A stretch of 14,274 nt of DNA from Haloferacaceae archaeon. Lineage in GTDB: Archaea; Halobacteriota; Halobacteria; Halobacteriales; Haloferacaceae. The stretch is taken from assembly GCA_028274825.1 (NCBI GenBank), contig JAQCMZ010000062.1:1-14274 (forward strand). Reading direction: 5' to 3'. This document shows, in pieces, positions 1 to 5,926 of the stretch. Both the position numbers and the translations under genes were made by a program. How positions within the stretch are numbered: the first letter of the stretch is position 1; the number at the start of each line of letters is the position of its first letter. The notes below the pieces were generated by a model that ran no database searches, was not told where the DNA came from, and saw nothing but the letters and a program-made list of their open reading frames with translations.

Positions 1-40
1 GTGGGAATCTTCGCCCTTCAGGGCGGAGAGGATGTCAACA
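1..40 (+). mobile_element. IS200/IS605-type right end (relic A)
   Basis: A short hairpin, CGCCC-TTCA-GGGCG at 12-25, is followed by GGAGAGGATGTCAAC. This matches the right-end pattern seen six more times in the window (GTGGGAAT, hairpin, GGAGGATGTCAA). In this family the right end follows tnpB, so the element body would lie left of the window. In intact elements this segment is also the 3' part of the TnpB guide RNA. The family assignment comes from remembered haloarchaeal elements and from the repeats inside this window. Confidence 0.6.
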
Positions 41-301
41 ATTGACCGACTCGTTTCGATGATCAACGACGTGAACGACCGGAGTGAACAAATACAGAGC
101 CTGCTGTCTGAGATGGATGACGAGGACATCTCGGAGCACACCAGCACGAACGTCCGTATTATTAGGCCTGATGATGCGAAGACAAACACCGGGAAGTGCG
201 AATCAAAGCGGACTCAGAAGAACCACAGACGGCATCTTGACGAAGACGGGAGTGACTCCGGTAGCGAGAGTGAGAGCGACGAGGACTCTGGACTCTATTA
301 G
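32..301 (+). CDS. Small acidic hypothetical protein, start codon inside an IS end
   Basis: An 89-residue ORF of unknown function. The N-terminal 30 residues look helical, possibly coiled coil (heptad-like Ile, Leu and Met). The last 20 residues are almost entirely Asp, Glu, Ser and Gly, a composition typical of haloarchaeal cytosolic proteins. The ATG at 32 is part of the GGATGTCAAC terminus of the IS right end. Either the element inserted just upstream and supplied a new start, or it removed the original N-terminus. No membrane segment or cysteine motif is visible; one Cys is present. I do not recognise the family. The acidic tail supports real coding, but the fragment may no longer be functional. 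Confidence 0.45.
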   Translation: MSTIDRLVSMINDVNDRSEQIQSLLSEMDDEDISEHTSTNVRIIRPDDAKTNTGKCESKRTQKNHRRHLDEDGSDSGSESESDEDSGLY

Positions 302-600
302 AGTACTACTTCGCGTCAGTCAGTTGTACCTTTCCGAGCCGTTCACAGCCAGAACAGACCGAGTGACTCGGGGCCGTAGTCCGTCAGGTGTGTTTTTGTG
401 ATAGAAGAGAGGCTGACTCCTCTCAGACATCACAACCCACCGGAAGTCACCGCTGTGTTGACCGACGCTCTGTGACCAGTAGTTGAGCAACAGTGCCGTG
501 AGAGTATGCGACGCATCAACTCACGGACCGAATCGGATTCATCGTGCCCACGCACTGATATTCACTGGAGTAGTGGATACAGTTTCCATCTTCTGAACCG
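302..600. other. Intergenic region with one hairpin
   Basis: No convincing gene is seen. A 6-bp stem, GAGAGG-CTGACT-CCTCTC at 407-424, lies about 105 nt after the acidic ORF. The overlapping ORF at 84-401 is a frame-shifted shadow rich in Arg and Thr. The winged-helix gene to the right ends at 601 and points leftward, so the region separates two convergent genes. Confidence 0.4.
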
Positions 601-840
601 CTACTGTCGGAGCATCTCATTTCGGAGGCTTGTGTCAGCAGACCAGGTGCTTGGTTGCTCTTTCTTTTTGAGATATCCTTGATCGACAGCCGTGTTTAAT
701 ACATTCTGAATCGTTTGGTTACTTACGTCCCTCTCGACAGGTATCTCCTGACGCACGTCATCGATTTTAAATATCCAGTTTCTGCACACCGCCAGCACGA
801 CGAAGTTCCACACGACATCTCGGGAGGTATGCTTTGGCAT
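601..840 (-). CDS. Small winged-helix-like DNA-binding protein
   Basis: A 79-residue protein made almost entirely of one winged-helix-like unit: helix 1 around residues 6-18, a short helix after Ile-Asp-Asp, a putative recognition helix around residues 40-52 (SNQTIQNVLNTAV), then a Gly-Tyr-Leu-Lys-Lys-Lys strand typical of a wing. Such single-domain proteins are common transcription factors in haloarchaea. The longer frame to 879 needs a GTG start. The ATG at 840 is preferred because the protein then begins just before helix 1 and an AT-rich stretch (TTATGTTT) sits about 27 nt upstream. The target is unknown. The fold is inferred from sequence pattern only. Confidence 0.6.
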   Translation of the reverse strand: MPKHTSRDVVWNFVVLAVCRNWIFKIDDVRQEIPVERDVSNQTIQNVLNTAVDQGYLKKKEQPSTWSADTSLRNEMLRQ

Positions 841-971
841 GCCCCACAAAGAGAACGGGCAAACATAAGCATTCGCCACACCTCATCTGCCCGCGGTCTC
901 ACAGTTCACTACAGAATCAACAGACACACGCCTGAAATCCAGTGGTCGCCAAGAGATTTGAGACGCAGTGT

Positions 972-1112
972 CTACTCCTCGTTTTCGAGCACTCGAGCCT
1001 CGATTGTTTTCCGTCGATTATGGACCGGATCACCCGCATTCAGCACCATTACAGACGCAACGAGTCCTGGCACTAACACGAGAAAGAGCCCAATAATCAG
1101 TCCAATGTTCAC
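972..1112 (-). CDS. 46-aa single-pass membrane peptide
   Basis: A short ORF with a GTG start. Residues 2-24 are strongly hydrophobic (IGLIIGLFLVLVPGLVASVM), followed by a charged tail with HNRRK and an acidic end, the usual layout of a single-pass membrane protein with a short cytoplasmic tail. The start is supported by TTTAAG at about 1138-1143, roughly 28 nt upstream, and by a GGAGG about 11 nt before the GTG. The frame continues upstream to another GTG near 1152, so a longer form is possible. No family recognised. The sharp split between hydrophobic and charged parts makes chance unlikely but not excluded. Confidence 0.5.
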   Translation of the reverse strand: MNIGLIIGLFLVLVPGLVASVMVLNAGDPVHNRRKTIEARVLENEE

Positions 1113-1594
1113 TAAATTCGTTTCCTCCCGGGAGGAACTTAAACACACGCTTATCAGTTGGTGACAATGTGATTGTCGCTATGCAGGCTGGACCGGGCAA
1201 CCGAGCGTCCCACGCGACGGTCGGATGGGTCCGTCCATCACTGCTGGTCGTATTGTCACCTACTGTTACCGAGGAGGATTGCGACAGCATCCCGAGAAGA
1301 GCCATCTCACCCGCAGTTACCCCGGTTCATTCGCTCAGATTCGGTCTCAGACACTGTGACCGAACGAGCCAGTGAGAGTGACACACTGCCGGCATGTCCC
1401 GGTCGCGGCCACCGGGAAAGCGGACGTGCGACACAGAAGTTCTTCAGCGAGTGTATGGGTTGTCCCACACCATACTCTGAGGAGTTCTGCAGCTATTATA
1501 CTGGCCTGATATTTTCACACGTACCGCTGGTACACGCACTGTCGCTCGGGGCAAATCAGGGGCCTTCGTCACAAAGTTCGATGGCGGGTGATTG
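1113..1594. other. Intergenic region, no confident gene
   Basis: Open frames here are Arg, Ser and Pro rich and lack the acidic bias of the real genes nearby, so I treat them as shadows. A small inverted repeat, GACAAT-GTG-ATTGTC near 1163-1177, lies just upstream of the promoter of the 46-aa peptide gene and could be an operator. The palindrome CCTCCCGGGAGG (about 1124-1135) lies within that gene's presumed leader. Confidence 0.35.
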
Positions 1595-1717
1595 CTATGC
1601 TGGGGTGACCGAGAGCGGGTAAAACACGCCAGTTCCAGTCAGGTTGGGCACGAGTGTTGCCGCGGCGAGGGCGAACGAAGCGAACACGATCAGAACCCAG
1701 ATTAGATTATCTCTCAT
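1595..1717 (-). CDS. 40-aa membrane peptide, ATGA-coupled to upstream gene
   Basis: A 40-residue ORF starting MRDNLIWVLIVFASFALAAA. One hydrophobic segment (residues 5-23) with a charged N-terminus predicts a single-pass membrane peptide. Its ATG overlaps the TGA of the upstream minus-strand ORF (1714) in an ATGA junction, which suggests translational coupling and a two-gene transcript. The upstream partner is truncated by an IS relic, so expression of the pair is doubtful. No family is recognised; a chance ORF is possible, but the overlap and the clean hydrophobic segment argue for a real gene. Confidence 0.5.
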   Translation of the reverse strand: MRDNLIWVLIVFASFALAAATLVPNLTGTGVFYPLSVTPA

Positions 1718-1992
1718 GACGACATACCCTTGCCGATTTTTCGCTTCGTCACCCCATTAGCGCGCAATCCACACCGGCTCATCAGTTGAACCGCAATCTC
1801 TTGCTCCCAATTCAGCTCGCGGGGTTTCTCGTCGGAGGAATCTAGAATAGATTTAGTGTAGGTCTCACTATCGTCAATTGCCCTAACCATACTCTGGTAA
1901 TATGTAATGAGCGTACACGATAATATAATTTCCCTTTCCGTTAGACCCGAGATCGCGAACCAGCAGCGTTTTTTTGTGAGGATACTGGCTGT
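1714..1992 (-). pseudogene. N-terminally truncated hypothetical protein
   Basis: About 90 residues of unrecognised but gene-like sequence. It includes a mainly helical stretch (LTEREIILSC, then YYQSMVRAIDDSETY) and an acidic middle, and ends in a basic tail. The frame stays open upstream only by reading antisense through the IS right end at 1994-2037, using a TTG at 2034, so the native start has probably been lost. Codon use (ATA, TTA, AGG) is more AT-rich than in neighbours, hinting at foreign origin. The stop overlaps the ATG of the downstream 40-aa peptide. Function unknown. Confidence 0.4.
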
Positions 1993-1993
1993 A

Positions 1994-2037
1994 GATTCTG
2001 AAAGCCCCACTTTTTGGGGCGGGGAGGAAGTCAATGA
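1994..2037 (+). mobile_element. IS200/IS605-type right end (relic E)
   Basis: GATTCTGAAAG precedes a hairpin, GCCCCA-CTTTT-TGGGGC at 2004-2020, and then GGGGAGGAAGTCAA. This matches the architecture of the relics at 12785-12832 and 13105-13147. The body should lie to the left, but the left flank is a truncated gene, so the body and part of the neighbour appear to have been deleted. Confidence 0.55.
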
Positions 2038-2594
2038 CCTGTTTCGGTAGACTGAGACGAGTCTCCAGCTGAGGCACGCGTCGCTCTCATTTCTACTACC
2101 TAGACCAGCCGACGCTTCTGTGAACCACTATGGCTGTTGCCACAGGAGACAACGAATACGGGAAATTGACCGTGCTACTGTCGGCTGGTCTGACTGCGAC
2201 ATCTCGTGACTGGGATTGTGAACTGCCGCGGTGTCACGTGGTTCGAGAACCGTCGGGTCCCGTCAGCACGGAAATCACAGAGTTTCGAACGGCCCCAGGC
2301 ACTCGGCCTGTCCTGCCTGTAGTGTATCGTGTATTGGCGAATAGCGGTGTCGGCCACGCTAATCAGAGAGTGAGTCGGCTCGTGAGTGGCTCGTCGCACC
2401 GCTCTCGAGATCTTGTCTCACCGCGGTCTACGAGTCGCCATCCAGCACAGCAGCATATCGAGTGAGAGAATCCACGACAGCAGTCGCGGGAAGACCCGCG
2501 ACGCTCGGTTAGGTAGTTCATCAGCACAGGCACTGTTTCAGTAGTGGCTTGCTAACAGAGTATCTCTGTGCGGCAGGGGGACATCGTCTGGCGG
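2038..2594. other. Region with a doubtful ORF and a strong hairpin
   Basis: A plus-strand frame at 2130-2465 could encode 111 residues from an ATG, but it is Arg/Ser rich, has few acidic residues and shows no motif, so I do not call it a gene. An 8-bp perfect hairpin, GTCGCGGG-AAGA-CCCGCGAC at 2483-2502, lies 18 nt after that frame. It could be a processing or termination structure, or a remnant of a mobile element. Confidence 0.35.
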
Positions 2595-2933
2595 TCAGCC
2601 AGTCGCTTCGATAGGTTCCGCGATGCGCTCGAATTCGTCGATCGTGAGTTCGACGCGGCCGGACGACGTCTGCTCGTCGCTCGTATCGCGAGGGTCGAAC
2701 TTCAGGTCGTGCTCGTGCCAGTCTCCAATCCGGGCCGTCTCGTCGAGAATTTCTGACTCGCTGAACCCGGATGTCTCCGTTACAACGACAGGGGATGACC
2801 GGTATCTGGGCGATTTCGGCTCGAGTTTCAACTCGTATGTGTGCCAATCCCCGAATCGTGCGGTGACATCCAGGATTTCTCCTTCTTCGAAACCAGCGAC
2901 CGAGTCTGTGAGTGTGTAACTGTGTGCTTTCAC
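2595..2933 (-). CDS. Acidic protein made of two 42-residue repeats
   Basis: A 112-residue protein of unknown function. Residues 14-39 and 56-81 are a direct repeat with a period of exactly 42 residues, sharing GF, EILD, TAR, GDWH, L-K and a closing P (for example W30/W72 and P39/P81). The pattern suggests two copies of a small beta-rich module, followed by an acidic C-terminal stretch (ELTIDEFERIAEP) that is probably helical. The composition is strongly haloarchaeal. The start is a GTG; TTTATG about 27-30 nt upstream fits a leaderless promoter. It stands alone with no partner gene. The internal duplication and acidity make coding very likely, but no role can be assigned. Confidence 0.7.
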   Translation of the reverse strand: MKAHSYTLTDSVAGFEEGEILDVTARFGDWHTYELKLEPKSPRYRSSPVVVTETSGFSESEILDETARIGDWHEHDLKFDPRDTSDEQTSSGRVELTIDEFERIAEPIEATG

Positions 2934-3098
2934 GTATACTTATTACTTTTCTGGACATAAAAATCCTATTTGGGATGAAAAAACAGCATATATTGAGTAA
3001 ATAGCCATCGAGAGACATCGAGATTGAAAATCCGACAGCCGATTCGCCGCCCGAACGAGATCGGACTAGGAGTCGAGAAACACCACGTCGGTATTCTC

Positions 3099-3305
3099 TC
3101 AGACTCCGATTGAGTGTCTTGTAGTACCGCCCTGTGAAGACTCGACGGATACAGTCGAGTCCCCGAAGTTACAGTCATTTTCTGCAAACTGAGCAAGGCG
3201 ATCGTGAGAACTCCCTCGAGAGAATTGTACTCTTTCATGATGAGGAGATGTCGAAGCCGTCACGAACCACGTTCCACGGGAATGTATGATTTCGATGTCT
3301 GCCAT
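3099..3305 (-). CDS. Putative 68-aa hypothetical protein (weak DUF2188-like pattern)
   Basis: An ORF starting MADIEIIHSRGTWFV at an internal ATG; the longer open frame upstream lacks coding character. The layout (a strand with GTW-V, a middle Ser/Arg stretch, AQFAENDCN, then a Val-rich strand) recalls small DUF2188-type proteins common in haloarchaea, but key residues cannot be confirmed by eye. It has no promoter that I can see. It may be a decayed or chance ORF. Confidence 0.3.
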   Translation of the reverse strand: MADIEIIHSRGTWFVTASTSPHHERVQFSRGSSHDRLAQFAENDCNFGDSTVSVESSQGGTTRHSIGV

Positions 3306-3739
3306 GCAGTTGCTCCCGGATTGCTCACGTGAACTCTCCCAGGAACGAGCCCCAAGACACACGTCTTGAACCACCCGTAGAACTGAAGGAGTGGGGCTCT
3401 GACACGAGCGAAAACAACGCAGAGGGCCGAATTCATCTGGCGACGTCTCCTCTATGGGCGTGTCTATACTGGCTGTCAGCTCCCCACGAGTACATTCGTG
3501 AGCGTGCGAGTGGACGTGGCTCGGGGCCAGCCCCTCCCGTGAGAGTGTCACGGTGAGGGTAGTTGGCTCGCACGGGACACCACCCTCCGCATCAGAGGGC
3601 GGCTGACAGTCGCCCCGCCAGTCACACACGTGTGGCCCGGCTGGACGCCTGTATATACGTTTCTCAGAAACCACGCCGTCTGCGCTCGTTCTCACGATGC
3701 CGTGGGCGTCTGCGCTGGTACCGCTGTGAGACCCTCTCG
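3306..3739. other. Intergenic region holding repeat arm 1
   Basis: No convincing gene is seen. The region contains a short stem CCCTC-CGCATCA-GAGGG near 3583-3599 and, at its right end, one copy of a 70-bp repeat (separate entry). Open frames here are Arg/Ser/Pro rich and treated as shadows. Confidence 0.35.
3660..3730 (+). repeat. 70-bp repeat, copy 1 (inverted partner at 11631-11702)
   Basis: Aligns without gaps to the reverse complement of 11631-11702 over 70 bases with 7 mismatches, and the last 31 bases are identical. Each copy holds the element GTCTGCGCT twice, 30 bp apart. Between them is a hairpin CTCACG-ATGC-CGTGGG; in copy 2 it is CCCACG-AAAC-CGTGGG, so the stem is kept (one G-T wobble against a full pair) while the loop changes. 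The copy ends with GGTACCGCTGTGAG. Confidence 0.75.
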
Positions 3740-3758
3740 AGAATCTTCACATGATTCT
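3740..3758. promoter_or_regulatory. Palindrome upstream of the nitrile hydratase TATA box
   Basis: A 6-bp inverted repeat, AGAATC-TTCACAT-GATTCT, ends 17 nt before the TATA box. This position suits an operator for a repressor or activator. The binding protein is unknown and the assignment is inference. Confidence 0.35.
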
Positions 3759-3774
3759 AAGTCCAGAGTCGATG

Positions 3775-3782
3775 CATATAAG
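3775..3782 (+). promoter_or_regulatory. TATA box of the nitrile hydratase operon
   Basis: CATATAAG is centred about 28 nt upstream of the ATG at 3807, the distance expected for a leaderless haloarchaeal transcript. It supports 3807 over the in-frame ATG at 3792, which would be too close to the box. Confidence 0.6.
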
Positions 3783-3806
3783 AGATACATCATGTTACTT
3801 CTTGGC

Positions 3807-4481
3807 ATGGACGGAATCCACGATGTTGGAGGTATGCAGGGGTTCGCGGCGGTGGACCCCGTTGATGATGTGGTTGGCTATCACGAAGAGTGGGAAAAGC
3901 TTGCACACAGCGCCGCTATCTGTACGCTCGGGTCTGGTGTTCACAACATGGACGAATTCCGCCACGCTATCGAGCGACTAACCCCGGACCGTCATCTAAA
4001 CGTAGCATACTACGATCGGTGGCTAATGGCTGCCTCGACGTTAGCGGTTGAAAAAGGAGTTATTTCGCCTCAGAAACTCCGCGACAGAACAGAAGCAATC
4101 GCGACAGGAGACGCAGAGGTACCCCAGCGGAACGATCCTGATCGGTTTGACGAGATATTGGACGGTGTGATCGACGCATACGACGTCTGGAGGGATAGGA
4201 AACAACCAGCATTCGAGACAGACGATCAGGTACGAGTCCACCGCGAACACCCCCAAGGTCATACTCGTTGTCCAGGCTATGTTCGCGGCGCCCGCGGGAC
4301 GATCGTCAGCCACCGTGGCACTCATACCCTACCAGACGCTCACGCCCACGGACAGGGCGGTGCTAAACCGGTATATAACATCGCCTTCGAACTCAATGAA
4401 CTCTGGCCAGATCGCGACAGTGATGGTGGTATTATTCATGCTGAACTCTGGGAAAGCTATCTGGAGGAGATCGACGAATGA
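3807..4481 (+). CDS. nthB: Nitrile hydratase, beta subunit (cobalt-type)
   Basis: Structural partner of the catalytic alpha subunit; together they hydrate nitriles to amides in the cytoplasm. The 224-residue length is normal for the family. The start MDGIHDVGGMQGF is the canonical beta N-terminus and fixes the ATG at 3807. The N-terminal helical domain carries FRHAIERL with Arg at residue 52, the position of the conserved Arg that bonds the oxidised active-site cysteines. The C-terminal SH3-like barrel (about residues 135-224) shows TRCPGYVRG with the second conserved Arg at 160, HGQGGAKPVYNIAFELNELW and ELWESYLE. The beta-first order matches bacterial cobalt-type operons. The gene overlaps alpha by ATGA. 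Asp and Glu are plentiful, as expected after adaptation to high salt. Confidence 0.93.
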   Translation: MDGIHDVGGMQGFAAVDPVDDVVGYHEEWEKLAHSAAICTLGSGVHNMDEFRHAIERLTPDRHLNVAYYDRWLMAASTLAVEKGVISPQKLRDRTEAIATGDAEVPQRNDPDRFDEILDGVIDAYDVWRDRKQPAFETDDQVRVHREHPQGHTRCPGYVRGARGTIVSHRGTHTLPDAHAHGQGGAKPVYNIAFELNELWPDRDSDGGIIHAELWESYLEEIDE

Positions 4482-5128
4482 ACGAAAATGATTCACCGTC
4501 GCGTGATCAGACTAGCCGGCCGTCTGTTAATCGAACTGTCGCAAGCCTGTCGGACGAGTATGATCCTGAACCACGGGCACGGGCACTTCAGTCACTGCTG
4601 ATCGAAGAAGGCTTGCTGTCAACCGACGCAGTCGACGACATTGTGGCCACTTATGAAGATGAGATTGGACCGCTTAACGGTGCGAAAATCGTCGCGAGAG
4701 CTTGGATTGACGAACTATTCCGCGAACGGTTACTCGAGGATGCACTCCCCGCAATCGAGGAACTCGATGTCCAGATCAACGGCGATATAATGGAGATCGA
4801 AGTGCTAGAAAACGCGCCTGATACCCACAATGTCGTCGTCTGCACGCTCTGTTCGTGCTATCCGTGGGCAATTCTCGGGCTTCCTCCGACGTGGTACAAG
4901 TCCGCCGAGTACCGATCGCGAATCGTCCGCGAGCCCCGGGAGATACTCACTGAAGAGTTCGCTGTCGAGCTCGATTCGGATACTACAATCAATGTCTGGG
5001 ATAGCACATCGGAGCTACGGTATTTCGTGTTGCCACAACGTCCACCGGAAACTGAAGGGCTCGATGAAGACGAACTCGTTGATTATGTTACTCGTGACTC
5101 CATGATTGGAGTCGATCGGCTGGTATGA
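4478..5128 (+). CDS. nthA: Nitrile hydratase, alpha subunit (cobalt-type)
   Basis: Catalytic, metal-binding subunit, 216 residues. The metal-binding loop VCTLCSCYPW has C122, C125, S126 and C127. The Thr in CTLCSC is the cobalt-type signature, whereas iron-type enzymes have Ser. In known enzymes the second and third cysteines are oxidised to sulfinate and sulfenate. After the loop come LGLPPTWYKSAEYRSRIVREPR, WDSTSELRYFVLPQRP and the closing VTRDSMIGVDRLV, all family hallmarks. The N-terminal part has the usual helical region, with IGPLNGAKIVARAWID at about residues 63-78. The ATG overlaps the beta stop (ATGA), and its own stop overlaps the accessory gene in the same way. Thiocyanate hydrolase is a related alternative, but the full-length single beta subunit favours nitrile hydratase. 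Confidence 0.95.
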   Translation: MNENDSPSRDQTSRPSVNRTVASLSDEYDPEPRARALQSLLIEEGLLSTDAVDDIVATYEDEIGPLNGAKIVARAWIDELFRERLLEDALPAIEELDVQINGDIMEIEVLENAPDTHNVVVCTLCSCYPWAILGLPPTWYKSAEYRSRIVREPREILTEEFAVELDSDTTINVWDSTSELRYFVLPQRPPETEGLDEDELVDYVTRDSMIGVDRLV

Positions 5129-5607
5129 CTGACGAGGAAGCCAGTTCGGAAAGTTCTCACCGGGTCACACTCCAGGGCGATCAGGAGCCGACTTTCGAGG
5201 CACCATGGCAGGCTCGATCGTTCGCGATTGCAGTCGCTCTCTCTGATCACTACAGAGGTGAGTACTCGTGGCAGGAGTTCCAAGAGCGGCTGGTTCGTGA
5301 AATTGAGAGTCCCGCTGATGGAGACACCGGTAGTTCAGAGTCCGTGTACTACAAACAGTGGCTTCGGGCGTTGGAGCGGCTCGTGATCGAAGAGGAATTC
5401 GTCGATACCGACGCGGTTCGAGATCGAATCCGTGAGTTTGCTGCGGGAGATCGAGATGCATCCGAATTTGTCGATGGAGATCACAGCCACAGTCACGCCA
5501 ACGGTCACGATCACGATCATGACCACGATCACGACCACGACACATCCCAATCTCACGGTGATGAAGACTCTTCAACAACTGACAGAAGCGAAAACCAGGA
5601 TTCATGA
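5125..5607 (+). CDS. Nitrile hydratase accessory (activator) protein with His-rich tail
   Basis: A 160-residue protein. Residues 21-95 match the accessory-protein family, which resembles the beta N-terminal domain: FEAPWQARSFAIAVALSD, then YSWQEFQERL, YYKQWLRALERLV and a following FVDTDAV. Such proteins deliver cobalt to, or help oxidise, the alpha subunit. The C-terminus (residues 120-144) is unlike what I recall for bacterial homologues: ten His in 25 residues, with an alternating His-Asp run at 128-139. This suggests storage or delivery of Co or Ni. The run is encoded by a short CACGAT/CACGAC repeat that may vary in length. The gene is ATGA-coupled to alpha and closes the operon. An IS relic begins 15 nt downstream. 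Confidence 0.88.
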   Translation: MTDEEASSESSHRVTLQGDQEPTFEAPWQARSFAIAVALSDHYRGEYSWQEFQERLVREIESPADGDTGSSESVYYKQWLRALERLVIEEEFVDTDAVRDRIREFAAGDRDASEFVDGDHSHSHANGHDHDHDHDHDHDTSQSHGDEDSSTTDRSENQDS

Positions 5608-5621
5608 GAATTTCTATGATT

Positions 5622-5725
5622 AACATCCTCCCGCGGCTGAAGACGTCGTCACGCTGCGCGTGACTGCCCGCCAGACGCCGTCTGGCGACGCGGGCATCCC
5701 ACGGCACCGCGGAATTGGGAGATGT
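5622..5725 (-). mobile_element. IS200/IS605-type right end with branched fold (relic C)
   Basis: Read on the minus strand, CTCCCAATTCCGCGGTG and GTGGGAT match relic D with 2 mismatches in 26 bases. An outer stem CCCGCG/CGCGGG (5689-5694 with 5630-5635) encloses two perfect 7-bp hairpins at 5670-5686 and 5648-5664. The terminus reads GGGAGGATGTTAATC. The segment follows a TnpB C-terminal remnant, as expected for the 3' guide-RNA and transposon-end region. Confidence 0.7.
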
Positions 5726-5914
5726 AGATTCGCGGGTAGCAACTTGTTCTCGTGGGGCGAACCAGCCCTCACGACGGTCGAACAGGTGAACCGGTGGCTG
5801 TGCCACCCAGCCGTTATCCCTCTCACCGCCATCGCAGGCGAGACTCGGGAGTCCTTGTTGACGACTATTCTCCGCACCGTTCACATCCGCGTTCGCAGAG
5901 CGCGAGCGCAGTTG
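5726..5914 (-). pseudogene. tnpB: TnpB C-terminal remnant (IS200/IS605 OrfB)
   Basis: Only about the last 60 residues of a TnpB-type RNA-guided nuclease remain. ANADVNGAEN is the hallmark that follows the zinc ribbon and carries the last RuvC Asp. It is followed by GLPSLACDGGERDNGWVAQP, HLFDRREGWFAPREQ, the tail I recall from haloarchaeal OrfB proteins. An in-frame TGA at 5915-5917 and the missing upstream domains show it is dead, and the native stop codon also seems eroded because the frame runs on through the right end. The body ends abruptly against a truncated arsenate reductase on the opposite strand, which points to a deletion removing most of tnpB and the 5' half of arsC together. Confidence 0.75.
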
Positions 5915-5926
5915 TCACAACAGGGG

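Noticed and set aside
2130..2465. Plus-strand ORF of 111 codons followed by a strong hairpin
   Set aside because: Low acidic content, many Arg and Ser, no motif and no promoter at the right spacing; the hairpin alone does not support a gene.
3099..3695. Full 198-codon minus-strand ORF
   Set aside because: The upstream two thirds overlap the 70-bp repeat and have mixed, non-haloarchaeal composition; only the part from 3305 is kept, at low confidence.
5165..5884. Long minus-strand ORF of 239 codons
   Set aside because: Its first 53 codons are the TnpB remnant; the rest reads through the IS end and antisense to the nitrile hydratase accessory gene, losing its stop by decay.
5660..5926. N-terminal 90 codons of a long open frame continuing into the ArsC remnant
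   Set aside because: This part is antisense to the TnpB C-terminal relic and its structured right end; the ArsC similarity starts only at about 5927.
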